Assembly: GCA_020024675.1 (NCBI GenBank)
Contig: JAHHTM010000090.1
Span: forward strand, 1 to 5,870
DNA length: 5,870 nucleotides
Source: Muricomes sp.
GTDB lineage: Bacteria; Bacillota; Clostridia; Lachnospirales; Lachnospiraceae
Reading direction: 5' to 3'
How positions within the stretch are numbered: position 1 is the stretch's first letter; each line of letters starts with the position of its first letter. The notes below the pieces were generated by a model, which saw only the letters and a list, made by a program, of their open reading frames with translations, was not told the DNA's origin and made no database searches. The translations under genes and the position numbers were made by a program. Below are positions 1 to 5,870 of this stretch, in pieces.

Positions 1-251
1 AGACAGTTGTATGGAACGGACCAATGGGATGCTTCGAAATGCCAAAATTTGCAGCTGGTACAAAAGCAGTTGCAGAAGCATTATCTGAAACAGATGCTGT
101 AACAATCATTGGTGGTGGAGATTCAGCAGCAGCAGTTAACCAGTTAGGATATGGTGACAAGATGACACATATCTCAACAGGTGGTGGAGCTTCTTTAGAA
201 TTCCTTGAAGGAAAAGAGCTTCCAGGTGTAGCAGCAGCTAACGATCTGTAA
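1..251 (+). CDS. pgk: Phosphoglycerate kinase, C-terminal fragment (5' end outside window)
   Basis: Cytosolic glycolytic enzyme that transfers the acyl phosphate of 1,3-bisphosphoglycerate to ADP, giving 3-phosphoglycerate and ATP. Only the last 82 residues are visible. The frame is open from base 3 and no start codon belongs to this window; the ATG at 24 is internal, because the family motif VVWNGPMG begins upstream of it. The nucleotide-binding loop GGGDSAAAV (visible residues 37-45) and the C-terminal signature TGGGASLEFLEGKELPGV (from about residue 59) are both intact, and the protein ends normally a few residues later at a TAA. These motifs are diagnostic for the C-terminal, nucleotide-binding domain of PGK. 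It lies 54 bases upstream of tpiA with no terminator between them, which fits the common Firmicutes gap-pgk-tpiA-gpmI operon; gap itself is not in view. Confidence 0.97.
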   Translation, partial: TVVWNGPMGCFEMPKFAAGTKAVAEALSETDAVTIIGGGDSAAAVNQLGYGDKMTHISTGGGASLEFLEGKELPGVAAANDL

Positions 252-305
252 GAATTAAAAAAATAGATTAATTTATCATACAAAATGTAGAGGAGAATTT
301 TTATC

Positions 306-1055
306 ATGGCAAGAAAAAAAATTATCGCAGGTAACTGGAAAATGAACAAAACTCCAAGTGAAGCAGTAGCTTTAGTAGAAGAGTTAAAACCATTAGTAGC
401 AAACGAAGAAGTTGACGTAGTATTCTGCGTACCAGCTATCGATATTGTTCCTGTTGTAGAGGCAGCTAAAGGAACAAACATCCAGGTTGGTGCTGAAAAT
501 ATGTACTTCGAGGAAAAAGGAGCTTACACAGGTGAGATTTCTCCTGAAATGCTTGTAGATGCAGGTGTTAAATATGTAGTATTAGGACATTCTGAAAGAA
601 GAGAATACTTCGGTGAAACAAATGCTGATGTAAACAAAAAGATCCTTAAAGCATTTGAACATGGTATCACACCAATCATGTGCTGTGGAGAATCTTTAGA
701 GCAAAGAGAGCAGGGAGTTACTATGGACTTTATCCGTCAGCAGGTTAAAGTTGGATTCCAGAATGTAACAGCTGATCAGGCGAAAGAAGCAGTTATCGCT
801 TATGAGCCAATCTGGGCTATTGGAACAGGTAAAACAGCTACAACAGAGCAGGCACAGGAAGTTTGCGCAGGAATTCGTGCATGCATCGCTGAAATTTATG
901 ATGACGCTACAGCAGCAGCTATCCGTATCCAGTATGGTGGATCTGTTAACGCAGCTACAGCACCAGAACTGTTTGCACAGAACGACATCGATGGTGGCCT
1001 TGTAGGTGGAGCATCTTTAAAAGCTGACTTTGGTAAGATCGTAAACTACAAATAA
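306..1055 (+). CDS. tpiA: Triosephosphate isomerase
   Basis: Interconverts dihydroxyacetone phosphate and glyceraldehyde 3-phosphate in the cytosol, acting as a dimeric TIM barrel. The 249-residue length is typical. The catalytic set is complete: N10 and K12 in GNWKMNK, the electrophilic H95 in GHSERR, and the base E167 in YEPIWAIGTGK, whose following residues form the flexible loop 6. The phosphate-gripping segments GGSV (211-214) and GG (234-235) are present. The ATG start is supported by an AGGAG 10 bases upstream (291-295) and by alignment of the N-terminus with the family. The gene ends with tandem stops (TAATAA, 1053-1058). Isoleucine is encoded by ATT/ATC without ATA, and the codon choice looks like that of a highly expressed gene. 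It is probably co-transcribed with pgk upstream; gpmI follows after 127 bases. Confidence 0.98.
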   Translation: MARKKIIAGNWKMNKTPSEAVALVEELKPLVANEEVDVVFCVPAIDIVPVVEAAKGTNIQVGAENMYFEEKGAYTGEISPEMLVDAGVKYVVLGHSERREYFGETNADVNKKILKAFEHGITPIMCCGESLEQREQGVTMDFIRQQVKVGFQNVTADQAKEAVIAYEPIWAIGTGKTATTEQAQEVCAGIRACIAEIYDDATAAAIRIQYGGSVNAATAPELFAQNDIDGGLVGGASLKADFGKIVNYK

Positions 1056-1066
1056 TAAATTAATGA

Positions 1067-1087
1067 TCCGACATTATATGTGCCGGA
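1067..1087 (+). other. Small hairpin after tpiA
   Basis: TCCG (1067-1070) pairs with CGGA (1084-1087), and ACAT (1071-1074) pairs with ATGT (1078-1081), leaving a two-base bulge and a three-base loop. No T-run follows, so this is not a standard intrinsic terminator. It could stabilise or mark a processing point between the tpiA and gpmI parts of the message; that role is inference. Confidence 0.4.
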
Positions 1088-1096
1088 CATAGCTAT

Positions 1097-1155
1097 TACC
1101 ACGAAAGCGGTCTTATGCTTCACCATGATGAAAAGTAAGTACCTTTTTCGTGGTA
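1097..1155 (+). other. Long imperfect hairpin in gpmI leader (candidate structured RNA or weak attenuator)
   Basis: A perfect 10-bp arm, TACCACGAAA (1097-1106) against TTTCGTGGTA (1146-1155), encloses 39 bases that themselves continue the stem. Inside it GGT (1109-1111) pairs with ACC (1141-1143), CTTA (1112-1115) with TAAG (1136-1139) around a bulged T1140, and TTCA (1119-1122) with TGAA (1129-1132) around a six-base loop. A moderately T-rich stretch (1156-1162) follows, and the gpmI ribosome site begins 15 bases past the stem. I do not recognise a known riboswitch or leader here. It could be an attenuator, an RNase processing or stabilising structure, or a small palindromic repeat. Confidence 0.5.
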
Positions 1156-1169
1156 TTCTTTTGTAAGAA

Positions 1170-1175
1170 AAGGAG
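1170..1175 (+). promoter_or_regulatory. Ribosome binding site fixing the gpmI start
   Basis: AAGGAG lies 7 bases before the ATG at 1183. This spacing, together with the family N-terminus beginning MSKKPTVLMILDGYG, selects 1183 over the in-frame GTG at 1150, which sits inside the hairpin arm. Confidence 0.9.
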
Positions 1176-1182
1176 ATTAAAC

Positions 1183-2721
1183 ATGAGTAAAAAGCCAACC
1201 GTATTAATGATATTAGATGGTTATGGATTAAATAGCAACGATTGCGGTAACGCAGTTGCTTTAGGAAAAACACCTGTGATGGATAAACTGATGGAAGAAT
1301 ATCCTTTTGTACAGGGTAACGCAAGTGGTCTTCATGTAGGACTTCCAGATGGACAGATGGGTAACTCAGAGGTCGGACACTTGAATATGGGTGCAGGTCG
1401 TATCGTATATCAGGATCTTACAAAAATCACAAAATCAATCCAGGATGGCGATTTCTTTGAAAACAAAGCGCTTCTTGCAGCTTGCGAAAATGTAAAGAAA
1501 AACGACTCCGCACTTCATTTGTTCGGACTTGTTTCAGATGGTGGTGTACACAGCCATATTGAACATGTTTACGGACTTCTTGAACTTGCAAAACGTCAGG
1601 GAATTGAAAAAGTATATGTACATTGTTTCCTGGATGGTCGTGATACTCCACCAGCATCTGGAAAAGAGTATGTAGAAAAACTTGAAGCAAAGATGAAAGA
1701 AATCGGTGTTGGTGAAGTTGCATCTGTTATGGGACGTTACTACGTAATGGACCGAGACAATCGTTGGGATCGTGTTGAAAAAGCTTACAGAGCTTTAGTA
1801 TTAGGAGAAGGCGAAAAAGCTGTATCTGGACCAGCAGGAATCCAGGCTTCTTACGATGCAGAAACAACAGATGAATTTGTTCTTCCAACAGTTGTTGAAA
1901 AAAATGGTGCACCAGTTGCAACAATTAAAGATGACGATTCTGTTATTTTCTTCAACTTCCGTCCTGACAGAGCAAGAGAGATTACAAGAACTTTCTGTGA
2001 TGATGAATTTACAGGATTTGAAAGAGGAGAAAGAATTAAAACTACATTCGTATGCTTTACAGAGTATGATGTTACAATTCCAAATAAACAGATTGCATTT
2101 GTAAAAGAAGAAATTACAAATACTTTTGGACAGTTCCTTGCAGACCACAATATGACACAGGCGCGTATTGCTGAAACAGAAAAATATGCACACGTTACAT
2201 TTTTCTTTAATGGTGGTGTAGAGGAGCCAAATAAAGGAGAAGATCGTATTCTTGTTAAATCGCCAAAAGTTGCAACATATGACCTTCAGCCGGAGATGAG
2301 TGCATATGAGGTATGCGATAAACTGGTGGAAGCAATTAAATCTGACAAATATGATGTGATTATCATCAATTTTGCAAACCCAGATATGGTAGGGCATACA
2401 GGTGTTGAGGCTGCTGCTATCAAAGCAGTTGAGGCAGTTGATGAATGCGTAGGTAAAACAGTAGAAGCTATCAAAGAAGTTGATGGACAGATGTTTATCT
2501 GTGCAGACCACGGAAATGCAGAACAGCTTATTGACGGAGAAACTGGTGAGCCATTTACAGCTCATACAACAAATCCTGTTCCATTTATTCTTGTAAATGC
2601 AGATCCTTCTTATAAATTAAGAGAAGGCGGATGCCTTGCGGATATTGCACCTACACTTATTGAACTTATGGGAATGGAACAGCCAAAAGAAATGACAGGA
2701 AAATCTCTGATCATTAAATAA
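1183..2721 (+). CDS. gpmI: 2,3-bisphosphoglycerate-independent phosphoglycerate mutase
   Basis: Converts 3-phosphoglycerate to 2-phosphoglycerate through a phosphoserine intermediate, using two metal ions (Mn2+ in the family); it belongs to the alkaline phosphatase superfamily and is cytosolic. The 512 residues match the usual length. Visible active-site elements are D12 in LMILDGYG, the nucleophile S62 in GNSEVGH, H123 in VHSH, the DGRDTPP segment (151-157), R185 and R191 in GRYYVMDRDNRWDRV, R260 and R263 in NFRPDRA, D401 and H405 in PDMVGH, D442 and H443 in ADHGN, and H461 in AHTTNPVP. The phosphatase half is split around the inserted transferase domain (roughly residues 80-300), as normal for GpmI. 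It is the last gene of the glycolytic cluster and is followed by an intrinsic terminator. The leader carries a long hairpin that could affect its expression relative to tpiA. Confidence 0.98.
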   Translation: MSKKPTVLMILDGYGLNSNDCGNAVALGKTPVMDKLMEEYPFVQGNASGLHVGLPDGQMGNSEVGHLNMGAGRIVYQDLTKITKSIQDGDFFENKALLAACENVKKNDSALHLFGLVSDGGVHSHIEHVYGLLELAKRQGIEKVYVHCFLDGRDTPPASGKEYVEKLEAKMKEIGVGEVASVMGRYYVMDRDNRWDRVEKAYRALVLGEGEKAVSGPAGIQASYDAETTDEFVLPTVVEKNGAPVATIKDDDSVIFFNFRPDRAREITRTFCDDEFTGFERGERIKTTFVCFTEYDVTIPNKQIAFVKEEITNTFGQFLADHNMTQARIAETEKYAHVTFFFNGGVEEPNKGEDRILVKSPKVATYDLQPEMSAYEVCDKLVEAIKSDKYDVIIINFANPDMVGHTGVEAAAIKAVEAVDECVGKTVEAIKEVDGQMFICADHGNAEQLIDGETGEPFTAHTTNPVPFILVNADPSYKLREGGCLADIAPTLIELMGMEQPKEMTGKSLIIK

Positions 2722-2748
2722 GGTGAATATAAAATTGTAGGATGATTG

Positions 2749-2788
2749 AGTTTTGGCAGGTTTACCTGCCAAAACTTTCTTATTTTGT
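2749..2788 (+). terminator. Intrinsic terminator after gpmI, immediately upstream of greA
   Basis: A near-perfect inverted repeat of 12-13 bp (2749-2761 with 2764-2776; core TTTTGGCAGG / CCTGCCAAAA) with a loop of 2-4 bases is followed by TTTCTTATTTTGTT. This is a strong + strand terminator shape. It lies 27 bases after the gpmI stop and ends about 20 bases before the greA ATG, so it also sits in any greA leader that starts upstream of it. Confidence 0.9.
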
Positions 2789-2792
2789 TAAA

Positions 2793-2797
2793 AAGGA
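2793..2797 (+). promoter_or_regulatory. Ribosome binding site fixing the greA start
   Basis: AAGGA lies 10 bases before the ATG at 2808. It favours this start over the in-frame ATG at 2742, which would put the terminator hairpin inside the coding sequence and add 22 residues with no match to the GreA family. Confidence 0.75.
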
Positions 2798-2807
2798 AAT
2801 TGATAAA

Positions 2808-3311
2808 ATGAGTGAAAAATTAACAAAAAGCGATTACAAAAAGATAGAAGAAGAAATTGAACATCGAAAAGTTGTTGTTCGAAAAGAATTGATTGAGGCT
2901 GTTAAAGAAGCAAGAGCACACGGAGATTTGAGTGAAAATTTTGAATATCATGCAGCTAAAAAAGAAAAAAACAAAAATGAGAGTCGTATCAGATATTTAG
3001 AGAGAATGCTGAAAACAGCAGTTATAGTGGATGATGAGTCAAAGGCAGATGAGGTGGGTATGAATAATACTGTTGAACTTTATTTTGAAGATGACGATGA
3101 AGTTGAAACATACCGTTTAGTTACTTCTGTAAGAGGAAGTTCTATAAATGGACGGATTAGTATAGAGTCCCCAATAGGAAAAGCAATTCTGGGGCATAAA
3201 GAAAATGAAAGAGTTTATGTGAAAGTAAATAATGATTTTGGATATTATGTTGTCATCCGAAAAATTATAAAAACACACAGTGAAGAAGAGGATAAGATCA
3301 GGAGTTTTTAA
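2808..3311 (+). CDS. greA: Transcription elongation factor, GreA/GreB family
   Basis: Predicted to enter the RNA polymerase secondary channel and stimulate cleavage of backtracked transcripts. The protein has 167 residues, slightly longer than the roughly 158 of classical GreA. Residues 1 to about 72 are charged and fit the antiparallel coiled-coil domain, with the acidic tip GDLSEN (39-44) carrying D40 and E43, the pair that coordinates the catalytic metal in GreA. Residues from about 80 form the C-terminal FKBP-like domain with the hallmark RISIESPIGKAILGH (116-130). A short charged tail (EEEDK) follows. The N-terminal helices are more diverged than in standard GreA, and ATA codons, absent from tpiA, are frequent, so this may be an accessory paralogue rather than the main GreA; that is inference. 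It sits just after a terminator and one base ahead of a phosphatase gene, with which it is probably co-transcribed. Confidence 0.9.
   Translation: MSEKLTKSDYKKIEEEIEHRKVVVRKELIEAVKEARAHGDLSENFEYHAAKKEKNKNESRIRYLERMLKTAVIVDDESKADEVGMNNTVELYFEDDDEVETYRLVTSVRGSSINGRISIESPIGKAILGHKENERVYVKVNNDFGYYVVIRKIIKTHSEEEDKIRSF
3300..3304 (+). promoter_or_regulatory. Ribosome binding site of the HAD phosphatase gene, inside the greA 3' end
   Basis: AGGAG lies 8 bases before the ATG at 3313 and within the last codons of greA. It selects 3313 over the in-frame ATG at 3280, which would overlap greA by 32 bases and place extra residues ahead of the conserved ILFDLDGT strand. Confidence 0.85.
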
Positions 3312-3312
3312 T

Positions 3313-3870
3313 ATGAATATAAAAACAATTTTATTTGACCTTGATGGAACGTTGACGGATTCGGGACCGGGAATTATGAATTCTGTACAGCATGCATTAA
3401 AAAAATATGGGATGGAAGTTGAGAATATTGATAGATTAAGAGGATTTGTAGGTCCTCCTCTTGCGAAACAGTTTCAGGAATTTTGTGGATTTTCAGAAGA
3501 TGAAAGTCTAATTGCAGTACAACATTTTAGAGAATACTATGTAAGCAAAGGTATTTTTGAGAATAGTGTGTATGAAGGAATACCAGAAGTGCTTAAAAAG
3601 TTAAAAGAAGCCGGGTATCAGCTCGCAGTCGCAACATCAAAACCAGAACATCTTGCACATATCGTCATGGAACATTTCCACCTGAATGACTATTTTGACT
3701 TTATTGGAGGATCTTACATGGATCTTACAAGAACAAAAAAAGAAGAAGTTATAGAATATGTTTTGAAAGAATGTAAGGTTAAAGATCGAGATAGTGTTTT
3801 AATGGTTGGAGATACAAGTTATGATATGATCGGTGCCAAACTTTCAGGTGTACACTCTATGGGAGTATAA
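3313..3870 (+). CDS. HAD-superfamily phosphatase (phosphoglycolate phosphatase type), truncated by an in-frame stop
   Basis: A cytosolic phosphohydrolase of HAD subfamily IA, related to phosphoglycolate phosphatase and pyrophosphatase PpaX; the substrate cannot be told from sequence. The 185 visible residues hold all four HAD motifs: nucleophile D9 and acid D11 in FDLDGT, the motif II segment VATSK (106-110), the motif III lysine (K142 or K143, after TRT), and the motif IV acids in GDTSYD (D167 and D171). The helical cap spans about residues 17-85. Translation ends at TAA 3868-3870, right after SMGV, where relatives normally continue with a residue and then YGYG. The missing tail is still encoded in the same frame downstream (see the next entry), so the full product would be 217 residues, the usual length. 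The catalytic residues survive, but the end of the Rossmann core is lost, so activity is doubtful. The start lies one base after the greA stop, which suggests coupled translation. Confidence 0.85.
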   Translation: MNIKTILFDLDGTLTDSGPGIMNSVQHALKKYGMEVENIDRLRGFVGPPLAKQFQEFCGFSEDESLIAVQHFREYYVSKGIFENSVYEGIPEVLKKLKEAGYQLAVATSKPEHLAHIVMEHFHLNDYFDFIGGSYMDLTRTKKEEVIEYVLKECKVKDRDSVLMVGDTSYDMIGAKLSGVHSMGV

Positions 3871-3966
3871 TATGGATATGGAAAGAAGGAAGAACTTATA
3901 GATGCCGGAGCAGAATTAATCGCAGACAGCCCGGAAGAAATTTGGAATGTTTTGAAATTAAATTGA
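3871..3966 (+). pseudogene. Detached C-terminal remnant of the HAD phosphatase
   Basis: Directly after the TAA, in the same frame, 31 codons read YGYGKKEELIDAGAELIADS and then PEEIWNVLKLN before a TGA. This is the standard C-terminal pattern of phosphoglycolate-phosphatase-like HAD proteins (GYG, an acidic segment, DAGA, then a PEE helix). The bidirectional terminator begins directly at the TGA, which shows that this was the natural end of the gene. A single change of a Leu TTA codon to TAA would account for the break. No ribosome site makes this stretch a separate gene. Confidence 0.8.
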
Positions 3967-4014
3967 AAAAAGCCGTACAGATAAATTAGAAATAATGAAT
4001 CTGTACGGTTTTTG
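3967..4014. terminator. Bidirectional intrinsic terminator between convergent genes
   Basis: GCCGTACAG (3972-3980) pairs with CTGTACGGT (4001-4009), with flanking A-run/T-run pairs extending the stem and a loop of about 18-20 bases. The T-run on the 3' side (4009-4013) serves the + strand phosphatase unit; the A-run on the 5' side (3966-3971) becomes a T-run on the - strand and serves the activase gene, whose stop codon is only about 11 bases away. Confidence 0.88.
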
Positions 4015-4024
4015 TATATGTAAC

Positions 4025-5870
4025 TTAATCCAGTGTTTTATTTGCGTTAGACAGCATTAATTTAATACGATTTAGCTGATTTACTTCGCTGGCACCCGGA
4101 TCGAAATCAATAGCAACAATATTGGAACCTGGATATTTTCTTCTTAATTCTTTTAGAACTCCTTTACCTACAACATGGTTTGGAAGACAGGCAAAAGGCT
4201 GCGTACAAACAATATTTTCTGTTCCAGTGGTAATTAATTCCAGCATTTCTCCAGTCAAAAACCAACCTTCTCCAGATTGATTTCCTACGGATACAATGTC
4301 AGAAGCCATGTTGGCGAGTTTAGTGATCTTCGTAGGTGCACTAAAATGTCGGCTTTGCTCAAATGCTTTAGAAGCAGGTGCACGGAACCACTCAAGGGCT
4401 AAGATGCCAAGATTGCCAAGTAAAGCTTTTGATTTTTTGACACCAAGATGTGATGCTTTAAAATTCTGATTATAGAAACAGTACATGAAAAAGTCAAGAA
4501 GATCAGGGACAACAGCTTCAGCTCCTTCTTTTTCTAAAAGATCTACAAGATGATTATTGGCAGCAGGAAGGAATTTTACGAGAATTTCTCCTACAATTCC
4601 AACGCGAGGTTTCTGAACAGAAATGGTTTCTATCTGATCGAAATCTTTGATGATAGCTGCACATATTTTACGAAATTCATGTCGTGATGGATAAGTCTTT
4701 GCAAGAAAATCTTTGCAGACTTTGGCCCATTTTTCATGCATTGCATCTGTGCTTCCAACATTTTTTTCGTATGGACGCATGCGATAGATACATTTCATAA
4801 AGATATCTCCGAATACAATACCATAAATTCCTTTTAAAACAAGTAATGGAGTAATCTTAAAGCCAGGATTATCTTCAAAACCACTTAGATTTAGAGAAAT
4901 TACAGGAATATTTGAATAACCAGCTTTCTTTAAAGCACGTCTAATAAATCCGATATAATTAGAGGCGCGGCATCCACCACCTGTTTGAGTGATGATCACA
5001 GCTAGTTTCTCTGTGTCGTATTCACCGGATAAAATAGCATCCATGATCTGTCCAACTACGATAAGAGAAGGATAGCAGGCATCATTGTTTACATATTTCA
5101 GTCCTATATCAATTGCGTGTTTGTTATCGGTTGGCAATACTTTTAGATTATATCCGTAAGAACGTAAAGCAGGCTCTAAAAATTCAAAATGCAATGGTGA
5201 CATTTGTGGGCAAAGAATAGTATATGTCTTTCGCATTTCTTTTGTAAAACGAATTTTTTTAATAGATGCTGTATGTAGTACTCGTTCTTCCTTCCTTTTT
5301 TCACGAACGCGGATTGCGGCAAGAAGAGAGCGAATACGGATTCTTGCCGCACCAAGGTTGTTTACCTCATCAATTTTAAGAGAGGTATAAATTTTATCTG
5401 AACCAGTCAGAATGTCAGCTACTTGGTCTGTAGTAACAGCGTCCAATCCACAACCAAAGGAATTTAACTGAATCAGATCCAGATTGTCTTTGGTCTTAAC
5501 ATAGCTTGCAGCTGCATATAATCTAGAATGGAACATCCATTGATCCATGACATTTAACGGACGTTCTACTTGCTGGAGATGAGAAACAGAATCTTCAGTC
5601 AACACTGCAATATTGTATGAGTTGATAAGTTCAGGAATGCCATGATTAACTTCAGGATCAAGATGATATGGACGACCGGCGAGAACAATACCTCTGTTTC
5701 CAGTTTCATCTAGAAAACGTATTGTTTCTTCACCTTTTTTCTGGATATCTGTACGGCATTTAGCAAGTTCACACCACGCTTTTTCTACAGCAGAAGAAAT
5801 TTCCGATTTAGAGATAGAAAACCTGTTTGCTAATTCCTGATAAAGTCTATCGGCAAGTATTTTTTCTGAT
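4025..5870 (-). CDS. 2-hydroxyacyl-CoA dehydratase activase-related protein, C-terminal part (start outside window)
   Basis: C-terminal 614 residues of a large cytosolic protein of the CoA-substrate-specific enzyme activase family (BcrAD/BadFG and DUF2229 type). Related activases use ATP and an iron-sulfur cluster to deliver electrons to 2-hydroxyacyl-CoA dehydratases; the large fused forms common in Clostridia have no settled role. The frame is open from 5869 to the TAA at 4025-4027. The GTG at 5603-5605 is internal, since the family motif AGRPYH (visible residues 64-69) and DPEVNHGI (71-78) lie upstream of it. Further signatures are NSFGCG (C140), CPQMSP (C220), NDACYP (C265), TGGGCRASN (C300), GNQSGEGW, CTQPFACLPNH (C555, C561) and DPGASE near the end. 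The conserved cysteines could be cluster or thiol ligands, which is inference. The N-terminal ATPase (ASKHA) domains would lie beyond the right edge. It is convergent with the phosphatase gene and shares its terminator. Confidence 0.9.
   Translation of the reverse strand, partial: SEKILADRLYQELANRFSISKSEISSAVEKAWCELAKCRTDIQKKGEETIRFLDETGNRGIVLAGRPYHLDPEVNHGIPELINSYNIAVLTEDSVSHLQQVERPLNVMDQWMFHSRLYAAASYVKTKDNLDLIQLNSFGCGLDAVTTDQVADILTGSDKIYTSLKIDEVNNLGAARIRIRSLLAAIRVREKRKEERVLHTASIKKIRFTKEMRKTYTILCPQMSPLHFEFLEPALRSYGYNLKVLPTDNKHAIDIGLKYVNNDACYPSLIVVGQIMDAILSGEYDTEKLAVIITQTGGGCRASNYIGFIRRALKKAGYSNIPVISLNLSGFEDNPGFKITPLLVLKGIYGIVFGDIFMKCIYRMRPYEKNVGSTDAMHEKWAKVCKDFLAKTYPSRHEFRKICAAIIKDFDQIETISVQKPRVGIVGEILVKFLPAANNHLVDLLEKEGAEAVVPDLLDFFMYCFYNQNFKASHLGVKKSKALLGNLGILALEWFRAPASKAFEQSRHFSAPTKITKLANMASDIVSVGNQSGEGWFLTGEMLELITTGTENIVCTQPFACLPNHVVGKGVLKELRRKYPGSNIVAIDFDPGASEVNQLNRIKLMLSNANKTLD

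Noticed and set aside
252..305. Possible promoter or terminator between pgk and tpiA
   Set aside because: The 54 bases are A/T-rich but show no convincing inverted repeat or -35/-10 pair; only the tpiA ribosome site is clear.
1150..1182. Upstream GTG start adding 11 residues to gpmI
   Set aside because: The GTG is inside the hairpin arm and has no ribosome site at the right distance; the ATG at 1183 has AAGGAG 7 bases upstream and gives the family N-terminus.
1046..1324. 92-codon - strand frame spanning the tpiA-gpmI gap
   Set aside because: It overlaps the start of gpmI and the hairpin on the opposite strand, and shows no protein motif; it is more likely chance.
1801..2565. 254-codon open frame on the - strand
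   Set aside because: It lies entirely antisense to gpmI, has an implausible composition rich in Cys, Phe, Asn and Ser, and has no recognisable motif; it is a shadow of the coding strand.
2742..2807. Upstream ATG adding 22 residues to greA
   Set aside because: The added codons run through the terminator hairpin and its T-run and have no GreA similarity; the ATG at 2808 has its own ribosome site.
3861..3901. Re-initiation after the HAD stop at the ATG 3872, with GGGAG six bases upstream
   Set aside because: The ATG is in a different frame from the phosphatase tail and reaches a TAG after 9 codons, so it cannot restore the C-terminus.

Overview
This is an AT-rich stretch of a Firmicutes (Bacillota) chromosome, most likely a gut-type Clostridia of the Lachnospiraceae. 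That is inferred from gene order, codon use (A/T-ending codons, AGA for Arg), strong AGGAG ribosome sites and the very large activase-type protein at the right end; no 16S or other marker is present to fix the genus.

Left part (1-2721, + strand): the end of a lower-glycolysis operon. It runs from the C-terminus of phosphoglycerate kinase (pgk, cut by the window edge) to complete triosephosphate isomerase (tpiA) and complete cofactor-independent phosphoglycerate mutase (gpmI). Together these interconvert the triose phosphates and carry 1,3-bisphosphoglycerate to 2-phosphoglycerate. The 127-nt gap between tpiA and gpmI holds a small hairpin and a long imperfect hairpin next to the gpmI ribosome site. 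A strong intrinsic terminator follows gpmI.

Middle (2808-3966, + strand): a two-gene unit, a GreA-type transcription elongation factor and a HAD-superfamily phosphatase of the phosphoglycolate phosphatase type, separated by one base. The phosphatase frame is interrupted by an in-frame TAA at 3868-3870. The remaining 31 codons of the expected C-terminus continue in the same frame to a TGA at 3964-3966, so the gene looks like a recent nonsense allele, unless it is read through or a base error. A bidirectional terminator follows immediately.

Right part (4025-5870, - strand): the C-terminal 614 residues of a large 2-hydroxyacyl-CoA dehydratase activase-related protein, convergent with the upstream genes. 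Its frame stays open to the window edge, so its true start lies outside.

No tRNA, rRNA, CRISPR array, insertion sequence or phage gene was seen, and no gene-free stretch exceeds about 130 bases. The window is mostly conserved housekeeping sequence. The points worth a second look are the interrupted phosphatase, the long hairpin before gpmI, and the terminator sitting just upstream of greA. I did not find evidence of a novel multi-gene system.
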